Assembly: GCA_963674665.2 (NCBI GenBank) | Contig: CAXXPL010000011.1 | Span: 248,001-312,000, forward strand | DNA length: 64,000 bases | Source of the DNA: G963674665 sp963674665 | GTDB lineage: Bacteria > Desulfobacterota > Desulfovibrionia > Desulfovibrionales > Desulfovibrionaceae | Direction of reading: 5' to 3' | Shown here: positions 26,096-33,815 of the stretch, one piece after another | How the letters are laid out: each line of letters opens with the position of its first letter | Position numbering within the stretch: position 1 is the stretch's first letter | Made by a program: the position numbers and the translations under genes | The notes under the pieces: model-generated | Told to the model about the DNA's origin: nothing | Database searches by the model: none | What the model saw: only the letters and a program-made list of their open reading frames with translations

Positions 26096-27424
26096 CTACA
26101 AACTGTCCATCAGACGTGCAACCTCGCCGCAGGCCTGTTTCACGCCGCCGCGCCGCTCCGCAAGGAAGCGGTCGAAACGGTCCTTGACCTTGGTCTGCGC
26201 AGGGGGGCGTTGCAGGTACTTGACCATATCCCCGGCGAGTTCCTCGCCGTTGTGCACAATGCGGAGCAGGCCTTCCCTGTTCAGATCGTCACCGGCCCAG
26301 GCAAAGTTGCCGTAGTTGGGACCAATGCAGGGAATGATGCCCTGGGCCAGGGGCTCGAGGAAATTCTGCCCCCCGAGGGGTTTCAGACTCCCCCCCACAA
26401 AGGCGGCGCGGGCAAGGCCATATGCCGCATTGAGCTCCCCGAAGAGGTCCCAGACGATCACCGTTCCCGGGGGCGCGGGTTCCTCCAGGCGGGAGCGCAG
26501 CACGCAAGGGATTCCCCGCTCCTCGAGTTGTCGGCGCACCGAAGGGACGCGGCGCAGATGCTTGGGAAACAGGCCGATAGTGGTCTTGGGTCTGGCCTGA
26601 CGCAGTCGCGAGACAGCCTCGATGACATCCGGCTCCTCGTCTTGGCGAAAGGAGCCGAACACGGCCAGGGACGCGCCCGGCTTGAAAATTTGGGACAGGG
26701 GGCTTTCCACGAAGGGGGGCGCCTCCTCGATGACGCAGCGGTCGAACTTGATGTTGCGCATCACGGACACGCGCTCCCTGCCGAACAATACGCCGTAGCG
26801 CATGGCGTCGGCCTCGGACACCGCCAGGATGCGGGCCGGGGCGGTCTTGCGGAAAAAGTCGGCCATGAGCAGGTAGCGGGCCAGGCTCTTGGTGCTCATG
26901 CGGCCGTTGATCACCACCACGGGCACCTGCTCCCTGGCGCATGCGGCCAACAGGCCCGGCCAGAGCTCGGTTTCCAGCAGCACCACGACCTTGGGCAGGG
27001 TGCGCAGCAGTGCCCGGCGCATGATCCTGGGGCCGTCAAAGGGAAAATAGTCGCGGCTGCACGAGACCTTGGCGCGCTCCCCCTTGCACCAGGTCAGAGC
27101 CTTGTCCAGCACCTCGATGCCCTGGTCCGTGCCCGAGGTGGCCAGCACCGAGAGCCGACCCTGCACTCGGGAAAATCGTTGGGAGTCGGCAAAGCCCTTG
27201 ACCAGTTCCCAGGCGAGATAGGCCTCGCCGCCGGAAGCCGCCTGAATCCAGATATCCTGCCAGGGGGCCATGGAGTTCTCGCCCCAGTCCTTGGGCACAT
27301 AGCGCCGTTTAATGCCGGGGCGCAGGCGCTTGGAAAGGGCGAGTACCGGCTGGGCCAGTGAAAAGGCCGAGCCGTACATGGAGAGCAGGAACCGTTGCCA
27401 TGGAGAGAGGGGGATGCGTTGCAT
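26096..27424 (-). CDS. waaA: 3-deoxy-D-manno-octulosonic acid (Kdo) transferase
   Basis: 442 aa. The N-terminal region has IWIQAASGGEAYLA (the family's HaaSvGE-type motif, with the His here replaced in context), and VVVLLETELWPGLLAACA (ETELWP signature of WaaA/KdtA). The C-terminal donor-site motif is FVGGSLKPLGGQNFLEPLA. It transfers Kdo from CMP-Kdo to lipid A precursor at the inner membrane; one hydrophobic N-terminal stretch fits anchoring. ATG 27424 (MQRIPLSP) with GGGAG just upstream; 19 bases after ddl. Confidence 0.93.
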   Translation of the reverse strand: MQRIPLSPWQRFLLSMYGSAFSLAQPVLALSKRLRPGIKRRYVPKDWGENSMAPWQDIWIQAASGGEAYLAWELVKGFADSQRFSRVQGRLSVLATSGTDQGIEVLDKALTWCKGERAKVSCSRDYFPFDGPRIMRRALLRTLPKVVVLLETELWPGLLAACAREQVPVVVINGRMSTKSLARYLLMADFFRKTAPARILAVSEADAMRYGVLFGRERVSVMRNIKFDRCVIEEAPPFVESPLSQIFKPGASLAVFGSFRQDEEPDVIEAVSRLRQARPKTTIGLFPKHLRRVPSVRRQLEERGIPCVLRSRLEEPAPPGTVIVWDLFGELNAAYGLARAAFVGGSLKPLGGQNFLEPLAQGIIPCIGPNYGNFAWAGDDLNREGLLRIVHNGEELAGDMVKYLQRPPAQTKVKDRFDRFLAERRGGVKQACGEVARLMDSL

Positions 27425-27443
27425 GGTCTCCCAAGTCCTTAAA

Positions 27444-28358
27444 TTATTGCTGTTTGTGTGCCTCCAGGCCCAGATCGATGAGATGGCCGATGAGCTGCGC
27501 AAAGGAATAGCCCGCGGTGGCGGCCGCACGGGGCAGCAGGCTGGTGGGGGTCATGCCGGGGATGGTGTTCACCTCCAGGATGTACAGGTCGTCGTCCTGC
27601 AGGATGAAGTCGGTGCGGCTGCACCCCTGCAGCCCCAGGGCCTTGTGCACTGCCAGGGCCAGTTCCTGCAGGCGCCTGGTCACGTCATCCGGGACTGGTG
27701 CCGGACAGATCTCTCTGGCGCCCCCTTGTTCGTATTTGCTTTGATAGTCGAAAAACGCCTCGGATTTCAGGGGTTCGATGAGGATGGGAGGCAGGGCCTC
27801 GTCCCCGAGAACCGCGCAGGTGAGCTCCACGCCCTTGAGCCGGTGCTCCAGCAGCACCTCGCACCCCTTGGAAAAGAGCGTGTCCATGGCCTTGTCCAGC
27901 TCCTCGCGGTTCTGGGCAAGGGCCAGATCGAGGCTTGAGCCGCCGTCATTGGCCTTGACGATAAGGGGGAAATCCAGGGACGGGGTCCAGTCTGCTCCGG
28001 GCTTGGCGGGGAGAAACTCCCAGTCCGCAGTGGGCAGGCCCGCGTCCCGGAAAAACTGCTTGGCCGCGGCCTTGTGCAGGGCGAGGTAGGAACCGGCCGC
28101 GCCCGCCCCCTGAAACGGCACGCCCACGGTCTCGAGCATGGCCTGGAGCAGGCCGTCCTCGCCGGGGTTGCCGTGCATGATTATTATGGCGAAATCGCAT
28201 GTCCGGGCGCGTTGCACAACCTGGTCGAATTCATGCATCGGGTCGAGGCGAACAATTTCGTGCCCCAGCTCCTCCAGGGCCTGTTCCACTCCCTTGGCGC
28301 CCGAGAGCGCGACTTCACGCTCGTTGGACCATCCGCCCGCGATCAAAAGTACACGCAT
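27444..28358 (-). CDS. ddl: D-alanine--D-alanine ligase
   Basis: 304 aa ATP-grasp enzyme. It has LIAGGWSNEREVALSG, MHGNPGEDG (the HGxxGEDG motif), VKANDGGSS and the metal site ILEVNTIPGMTPTSL. It makes the D-Ala-D-Ala dipeptide for peptidoglycan. ATG 28358 (MRVLLIAGG) is the conserved start. The first 44 bases overlap the end of the HD-domain gene, so the two genes are coupled. Together with alr at 45-46 kb this covers D-Ala supply, though the loci are separate. Confidence 0.95.
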   Translation of the reverse strand: MRVLLIAGGWSNEREVALSGAKGVEQALEELGHEIVRLDPMHEFDQVVQRARTCDFAIIIMHGNPGEDGLLQAMLETVGVPFQGAGAAGSYLALHKAAAKQFFRDAGLPTADWEFLPAKPGADWTPSLDFPLIVKANDGGSSLDLALAQNREELDKAMDTLFSKGCEVLLEHRLKGVELTCAVLGDEALPPILIEPLKSEAFFDYQSKYEQGGAREICPAPVPDDVTRRLQELALAVHKALGLQGCSRTDFILQDDDLYILEVNTIPGMTPTSLLPRAAATAGYSFAQLIGHLIDLGLEAHKQQ

Positions 28359-28995
28359 CGAGGTCGATCTCCAGAAGTTTGCCCAGAGCCCGCTCCATCT
28401 CCAGGGCCTGGTCCATTGAGAGTTGGATGCGCGCGCGGATCCAGTCGCTGGTGGCGTACCGGTCGAAGAGGTCGCTGAAGCGGTCTTCCATCGAAACCAG
28501 TGTGTCGTGCCGCACGCGTTTGTCTGCATAGATCACAGTGAATGGCAGGAAAAAGGTCCTGGCGTCGATATCCCAGGGCCAGAAGACATGGTGCACCACC
28601 CCCTGGGCAAGGGCCACATTGCCCGTGGCTTCCAGAGCCCAAACGCCGCCGAGTTGGGCGTGGTTGCCACCGTATCGGATGGTGTAGTCCTTGGCGATGT
28701 CGTGCAGCAGGGCCGATGCCTTCACGGTCTGCACGCAGTCGCACATGCCAAGCTCCTTGGCCCGCAGGGCCATATGCTCGGCCACCACCGCCACCAGGGC
28801 GCTGTGCGTCTGGATGTGGGGCGGCATGGCATAGTCGCGCCACATTCTGCGGCACTCCTCGTCAGTAGGAGGAGGCACTGTGCACTCTGACACGCGGCAG
28901 GACAAAGGCCTGCACGAGGGCGGCGGAACAAAGGCCGTGGCCTGCGTCGGGGTGCTGGTGGGACCGCTCTTGGCGGCTGCTTGTTTCCCGGTCAT
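28315..28995 (-). CDS. HD-domain phosphohydrolase
   Basis: About 226 aa from ATG 28995. The HD domain (residues ~45-170) has HSALVAVVAEHMA, ALLHDIAKDY and a later HHVFWPWDIDAR, consistent with a metal-dependent phosphohydrolase similar to the YqeK/YqeG-neighbour type. The first ~40 residues are Pro/Ala/Thr-rich and may not be translated; GTG in the VPPPTDEE region is an alternative start. The 3' end overlaps ddl by 44 bases. Substrate unknown. Confidence 0.8.
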   Translation of the reverse strand: MTGKQAAAKSGPTSTPTQATAFVPPPSCRPLSCRVSECTVPPPTDEECRRMWRDYAMPPHIQTHSALVAVVAEHMALRAKELGMCDCVQTVKASALLHDIAKDYTIRYGGNHAQLGGVWALEATGNVALAQGVVHHVFWPWDIDARTFFLPFTVIYADKRVRHDTLVSMEDRFSDLFDRYATSDWIRARIQLSMDQALEMERALGKLLEIDLDACTFDRGRMVQRA

Positions 28996-29089
28996 AGGCC
29001 TCAAGCATGGCCCAAAGTGCGCCGCAAGGCAAGTATTGCTTTGGAGGGGAGGGAATTATGAGACAGGAGGGGGAAGCGGTGCGGGATGC

Positions 29090-29115
29090 GGGGGTGTTGG
29101 AAGATCAACACCCCC
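29090..29115. repeat. Perfect 10-bp inverted repeat after thiD
   Basis: GGGGGTGTTG (29090-29099) and CAACACCCCC (29106-29115) with a 6-base loop, 13 bases past the thiD stop. No T-run on the minus side, so it may stabilise a 3' end rather than terminate. Confidence 0.5.
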
Positions 29116-29127
29116 GGCCGATTCGAA

Positions 29128-29946
29128 TCAGTCCAACCCCTGACAGTCGCAGGGTGCCATATGGTACGGCGGGCCATACCCTTTTCCAGGGGCGTAGGCC
29201 ATGGACAGACACAGGTTCAGGTAGCGCTGCCCCCTGCGTACCGCGGCTTCCAGAGGAAGCCCTTGCCCCAGGCCGGTGGCGATGGCCGCCGACAGGGTGC
29301 AGCCGGTGCCATGGGTGTGCTCGGTGGCGTGCCTGGGCTGGGAGAGCGTCAGCAGAGAGCCGTCCCGCTGCCCCAGCCAGTCGGTCACCTGTTCGGGGCG
29401 CTGCTCCATGTGCCCCCCTTTTATGAGCACGGCCTTCGGCCCCCTTGGCCAGAAGAATTTTCATGGCCTCGGGCACGTCGTCGGCCGAGGCGATGGTCAT
29501 GCCGTGTGAGCAGCTCGGCCTCGGGCACGTTAGGGGTGAGCAGGTCGGCCAGGGGGAGGATGCGCGACTCCAGGGCCGCCACAGCGTCGTCCTCCATGAG
29601 CTTGTACCCACTCTGGCTCACGGACACCGGATCCACCACCAGGGGGAAGTCCTTGTTCTCCAGGATGTCTGCCAGGGCGTCTATGATGTCCGCGGAAAAC
29701 AGCATGCCGGTCTTGGCCGCGGCCAGAGGAAACCCCTCGAGTACGGTGTTCAACTGCAGGGCCACGAATCCGGGATCAGGGGCGTGGATGCCTGTGACAC
29801 CCAGCCCGTTCTGGGCCGTCAGGGCGGTGATGACGCTCATGCCGAAACCGCCCCAGGGCGGAAATGGTCTTGAGATCGGCCTGGATGCCTGCGCCGCCGC
29901 CGGAGTCGGAGCCCGCAATGGTCACTATGTTCGCCGGAGTGTTCAT
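29128..29946 (-). pseudogene. thiD: Hydroxymethylpyrimidine kinase thiD, three frameshifts
   Basis: Reading across three frames gives a complete ThiD: MNTPANIVTIAGSDSGGGAG, GMSVITALTAQN, AAKTGMLFS, LVVDPVSVSQSG, then AVLIKGGH and HGTGCTLSAAIATGLG. ThiD phosphorylates HMP and HMP-P for thiamine synthesis. As printed it is broken by three single-base insertions: an extra base in the C4 run 29851-29854, one extra base at about 29505-29507, and one extra base in the C5 run 29440-29444. No other lesion and no in-frame stop is seen in the restored frame, so this is either a very recent pseudogene or sequencing error at homopolymers. ATG 29946 has AGGAG at 6 bases. Confidence 0.85.
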
Positions 29947-30006
29947 GATGATCTCCTGATGTGAGAGAGGGTAAGTTTTGAAATTGTTATGTTTTGAAGG
30001 ATGTTT

Positions 30007-30045
30007 CCGGGGGGAACCCATTTTGGAAAAAGGGCTTCCCCCCGG
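30007..30045. repeat. GC-rich intergenic hairpin (family H)
   Basis: CCGGGGGGAACCC, then a T/A-rich loop, then GGGCTTCCCCCCGG. Long stem, just upstream of thiD. Confidence 0.7.
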
Positions 30046-30089
30046 ATCCCCCTCCTAAAATATCAAAAAAAAGTTCTGGAAAGGGGAGC

Positions 30090-30130
30090 CCGAGGGGAAG
30101 AACCTCTTTCTGAAGAGGTTTTCCCCTCGG
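30090..30130. repeat. GC-rich intergenic hairpin (family H), second copy in the gap
   Basis: CCGAGGGGAAGAACCTCTTT, loop, then AAGAGGTTTTCCCCTCGG. It ends 25 bases past the stop of the UPF0104 gene (minus) and could terminate it. Confidence 0.7.
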
Positions 30131-30155
30131 AAAAGCTTACCAAAAAGATTTCTTA

Positions 30156-31106
30156 TTACAATTCCTCTTCGCTCTGTTCGCGGATGCCCTTCATGCTCAG
30201 GCCGGACTCGGCCAGGACGTAGAGGGCGGCCATGGTGGGCGGGATGAAGGAGATGACCCGGAAGAGCAGCGCCACTGCCAGGGCCTGCCCCTTGCCCACG
30301 CCGAACCAGCCCAGGGACAGCACAAAGGCCGCCTCCACGACCCCCAGGGCTCCGGGGGAGGATGGCGCGGCGAATCCCAGTGTGGCCATGACGAACACGG
30401 TCAGGGCCTGGGGGATGGTGATGTTGACCTGCGCCACCCAGAGGACCACGAGAAAGCTCACGCTGACGCTCATGACCCAGAACACTGCGGAGTAGCCGGT
30501 GAGGGCGACGTAGAAGCCCGCGCCCTTGGGTTCGTGGAGCTGCTGCATGACCTCGGTGGCCAGGAGTTTGAGCCGCTGACCGGGCACGAATCTCAGGAGC
30601 AGTTCGCGGCTTTTGTGGGAGATCTTGAGCAGGATCACCCCGGCCCAGAGCACGCCCACCACCAGGGCCAGGGGGGCCAGGAACTCCAGGCTGCGCATGA
30701 ACGCGGCGGTGAGGATGCCGAGGAGGAGCAGGCTGTTCAGGTCCGCGAAGCGCTCCCAAAAGATCAGGCCCAGGCCCTGCCCCAGGGATACGCCGGTCTT
30801 GCGGCGAAGATAGAAGGCCTTGGCCACCTCGCCCAGCTTGGCGGGAAAAATGTTGTTGATGCCCAGGCAGAACACGCTGGCCTTGAGCGCGGTGAGAAAG
30901 CCGGCCTCCCCCTTGGTGAGCCAGTTGAAGCGCATGGCCAGGGGGACGTAGGGGGCGAAGCTCCAGCACAGGGACAGGACCAGGGCCAGGGGGCCGAAGG
31001 TCTTCAGGGCGTCGAGAAACTGCCCCCAGTCCAGGCCCCAGAGGACGTAGAGCATGCACAGGCCGACAAGGCCGAAGCGCAGAAACAGGCTCAGGATCTT
31101 TTTCAT
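30156..31106 (-). CDS. UPF0104 / LPG-synthase transmembrane-type protein
   Basis: 316 aa with about eight hydrophobic segments. It matches the lysylphosphatidylglycerol synthase TM (AglD2/UPF0104) family: GINNIFPAKLGEVAKAFYLRR near residue 84, WERFADL, and APSSPGALGVVEAAFVLSL near 240. Members are thought to flip lipids or lipid-linked sugars; no aminoacyl-transferase domain is attached, so lysyl-PG synthesis itself is not expected. ATG 31106. It lies downstream of proB, same strand, with a 33-base gap. Confidence 0.85.
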   Translation of the reverse strand: MKKILSLFLRFGLVGLCMLYVLWGLDWGQFLDALKTFGPLALVLSLCWSFAPYVPLAMRFNWLTKGEAGFLTALKASVFCLGINNIFPAKLGEVAKAFYLRRKTGVSLGQGLGLIFWERFADLNSLLLLGILTAAFMRSLEFLAPLALVVGVLWAGVILLKISHKSRELLLRFVPGQRLKLLATEVMQQLHEPKGAGFYVALTGYSAVFWVMSVSVSFLVVLWVAQVNITIPQALTVFVMATLGFAAPSSPGALGVVEAAFVLSLGWFGVGKGQALAVALLFRVISFIPPTMAALYVLAESGLSMKGIREQSEEEL

Positions 31107-31139
31107 CAGGAGTATCCGGAATGGTGCGGGGGCATGGCC

Positions 31140-32321
31140 TCAGATGGCGGCGCCGAGCAGCATGTTGTCACGGTGAATGGCCTCGTTATAGCAGTATCCT
31201 AGGATTGTCTCGACCTCGTTGCTCTTTTTCCCCGCGATGCGCTGCAGTTCCGAGGCCCTGTAGTTGCACAGCCCCACGCCCAGGGTGGCGCCTTGCCGAT
31301 CCTGGATGCGGACCAGGGCGCCACGGTCGAAATCGCCCTCCACTTGCAGCAGGCCCGCGGGAAGCAGGCTCTTGCCCTTCTGCACCAGTGCCTTGACCGC
31401 TCCATCGTCCACGGTGAGCACCCCATCCGGCTCGCTGTTGTATGCCAGACGGAATTTGCGGCGGGAGACGCTCATGCCCGTGGCGCTGATCCAGGTTCCC
31501 AGGGGGTGGTTGTCAAAGGCGCGGATGAGGGCGTCGGGCTCCTTGCCGCAGAGTATCAGGGTGGGCACCCCTCTCTGGGCGGCACGGCGGGCGGCCAGCA
31601 GCTTGGAGTGCATGCCGCCGGAGCCCACGCCGGTCTTGGCGCCGCACATGGCCTCGATGTCCAGGCTGCCGATGTCCGGGATGCATTCCATGAAGCACTG
31701 GGGAGCGTCCTGGGTGTCGGGATTGGCGGCATACACGCCGGGTGCGGAGGTCAGATTCACGAACAGGTCGGCCTCCATGAGGTTCAGCAGCAGGCTGGCC
31801 AGGCTGTCGTTGTCCCCGAACTCCAACTCGTCCACCACCACGGTGTCGTTCTCGTTGATGATGGGCAGCACGCGCCAGGAGAAAATCTTGTCAAAGGTGT
31901 TGCAGGCGTTGAGGAACCGTCTGGGGTTCCTGAAGTCGTCCTTGGTGAGCAGGATCTGGGCCGTGAGCACGCCCAGCACGTCGAAGGCCTGGTCATAGGC
32001 GTGCATCAGACGGCTCTGACCGATGGCCGATGCGGCCTGGCGGTCGGGGACCCCGCGCATGTCCTCGCCCCCGCCGGAAAGATAGGGCGAGGCGTTCTGC
32101 AGGCGCAGGGCGGCGCGCCCGGCGGCCACGGCGCCGGAGGAGACCAGGGCGATGTCGATGTCCCGGGAGTGCAGGGCGGCCAGTTGCCGCGAAAGGCTGT
32201 TGACCACGTCGAGATTCAGTCCGCGTTCGTCCGTGAGTACCGCGCTTCCGACCTTGACCAACACACGTCTGGCCTTGGCAAGGACGCGCGAGCGCTCCTC
32301 GGTAATGGTTCCTGTATTCAT
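31140..32321 (-). CDS. proB: Glutamate 5-kinase with PUA domain
   Basis: 393 aa. Amino-acid-kinase domain (1-265): RVLVKVGSAVLT, VSSGAVAAGRAAL, INENDTVVVDELEFGDND and GSGGMHSKLLAARRA. C-terminal PUA domain (about 285-370). It makes glutamyl-5-phosphate for proline synthesis. ATG 32321 (MNTGTITEE). It stops 33 bases before the UPF0104 gene and starts 14 bases after obg. proA is not nearby. Confidence 0.95.
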   Translation of the reverse strand: MNTGTITEERSRVLAKARRVLVKVGSAVLTDERGLNLDVVNSLSRQLAALHSRDIDIALVSSGAVAAGRAALRLQNASPYLSGGGEDMRGVPDRQAASAIGQSRLMHAYDQAFDVLGVLTAQILLTKDDFRNPRRFLNACNTFDKIFSWRVLPIINENDTVVVDELEFGDNDSLASLLLNLMEADLFVNLTSAPGVYAANPDTQDAPQCFMECIPDIGSLDIEAMCGAKTGVGSGGMHSKLLAARRAAQRGVPTLILCGKEPDALIRAFDNHPLGTWISATGMSVSRRKFRLAYNSEPDGVLTVDDGAVKALVQKGKSLLPAGLLQVEGDFDRGALVRIQDRQGATLGVGLCNYRASELQRIAGKKSNEVETILGYCYNEAIHRDNMLLGAAI

Positions 32322-32335
32322 CGGAAAATGTATCC

Positions 32336-33496
32336 TCAGCGCAGCTTCCACATCTCTTTGACTAGAGGGGCCACGCCCTGTCCGTGCAGGGCCGAGATGA
32401 AGAATATGCGCCGGTTATCCTGCCCCGCACGGGTGCGCAGCAGGTCCAGGGTTTCTTCGGAGAGTAGATCGATCTTGTTGACCACCTGCAACTGCGGCTT
32501 GGCGGCCAGCTCGGAGTTGAAGGCCTCCAGCTCGCTGTTGACCACGTCGAAGCCGCGCCACGGCGAATCCTCGTCCAGGTCCTCGGCGCTGAGGATGTGG
32601 ACCAGGAACCGGGTACGCTCCACATGGCGCAGAAACTGGTGCCCCAGTCCCTGCCCCTCGTGTGCGCCTTCGATGAGCCCGGGGATGTCCGCAACAACCA
32701 TGCGCTCCCCAACATCGTTCTCCAGGACCCCCAGGTTGGGGGTCAGGGTGGTGAAGGGGTAGGGCGCGATCTTGGGCCTGGCGGCAGAGATTTTGGATAT
32801 GAAGGTTGATTTGCCCGCGTTGGGCAGGCCTATGAGGCCGCAGTCGGCCAGGATCTTGAGTTCGAGCCTGAGGACCTTGGACTGGCCGGGTTCACCGGGC
32901 TGGGAAAAGCGGGGCGTGCGCATGGTGGAGGACTTGAAGTGCGTGTTGCCCTTGCCGCCGCGCCCCCCTTGGGCAACGACGAGTTCCGCGCCGTCGTGGT
33001 CCAGGTCGGCCAGCAGCGTGGGTTCGTCCCCTCCGCTGTCAGCGTCCCCGTCCCCGTCGTCAAAGACTTCGTCCTTGGCCTCGTACACCATGACCACTTC
33101 TCCGCCCTTGCCGGACATGATGACCGGGGTGTCGTCCCCGTAGCCGCGGAGGTCTTCGTCAATGAAAGGGGCGTTGTCGGGTTCGGGCGTGTCGTCGCGC
33201 ACCAGGTACACCTGGGTGCCCACAGGCACCTCGATGACCAGGTCGTTGCCCGCGCGGCCGAACCTCTGGCTGCCCTCGCCGGGGCGTCCGTTCTCGGCCC
33301 TGTAGTTTCGCTTGACCCGCAGGTCGTAGAGAGTCAGCAGCCGGGGCTGCACTCGGATAATCACACTGCCGCCGCGCCCCCCGTCGCCGCCGTCAGGGCC
33401 GCCCTTGGGGATGAATTTTTCGCGTCTGAAGGACACGCATCCGTGCCCCCCATGTCCCGCGAAGACATTGATTTGTGCCTGGTCTATGAAACGCAT
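32336..33496 (-). CDS. obg: GTPase Obg (CgtA)
   Basis: 386 aa. N-terminal glycine-rich Obg fold (RREKFIPKGGPDGGDGGRGG), then the G domain with GLPNAGKST, the switch II region DIPGLIEGAHEG and NKIDLL. It acts in 50S assembly and stress control. ATG 33496 (MRFIDQAQ). Odd feature: residues about 99-160 of the Obg fold carry an insertion rich in Asp/Glu (for example DDGDGDADSGGDEP), absent from E. coli ObgE. It is upstream of proB; the usual neighbours rplU and rpmA are not here. Confidence 0.95.
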   Translation of the reverse strand: MRFIDQAQINVFAGHGGHGCVSFRREKFIPKGGPDGGDGGRGGSVIIRVQPRLLTLYDLRVKRNYRAENGRPGEGSQRFGRAGNDLVIEVPVGTQVYLVRDDTPEPDNAPFIDEDLRGYGDDTPVIMSGKGGEVVMVYEAKDEVFDDGDGDADSGGDEPTLLADLDHDGAELVVAQGGRGGKGNTHFKSSTMRTPRFSQPGEPGQSKVLRLELKILADCGLIGLPNAGKSTFISKISAARPKIAPYPFTTLTPNLGVLENDVGERMVVADIPGLIEGAHEGQGLGHQFLRHVERTRFLVHILSAEDLDEDSPWRGFDVVNSELEAFNSELAAKPQLQVVNKIDLLSEETLDLLRTRAGQDNRRIFFISALHGQGVAPLVKEMWKLR

Positions 33497-33815
33497 TGTG
33501 TTGAACGTCCTGATATTTATGATAAATTATTCGCACCGGTGGTATCACGGATGCGGTTGCTGCAACATGGCGCGCGGAGAGGGCGCTTTGAAAGGAAACT
33601 TCAAACAAATCATCATACGCGCTTTCCCTTGTAAAGGAAAGTATTCCGTAAGGGGCGCGAACGTCACACAAGGGGCGGTCAAAAGCAAGTGGGAAACCAG
33701 GGAAAAGAGGCCTTTCGGGAGAGGAACTCCGGAAGAGGGGCCACGCCCCTCCCCAAAACGTTCATCAAGTGCAAGAAGATCCCACCTTGCTCAGAGGATG
33801 CGCGCGCATCGATGA
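33497..33815. other. Gene-free stretch between obg and the chemoreceptor gene
   Basis: 319 bases with no convincing ORF. It holds AGGGGCCACGCCCCT (33736-33750), a short palindrome resembling the hairpin family, and AT-rich sequence near 33510-33530 (minus) that may carry the obg promoter. Confidence 0.4.

Noticed and set aside
29947..30155. TPP riboswitch upstream of thiD
   Set aside because: The conserved TPP-aptamer core sequences are absent. The gap is taken up by two GC-rich hairpins instead.
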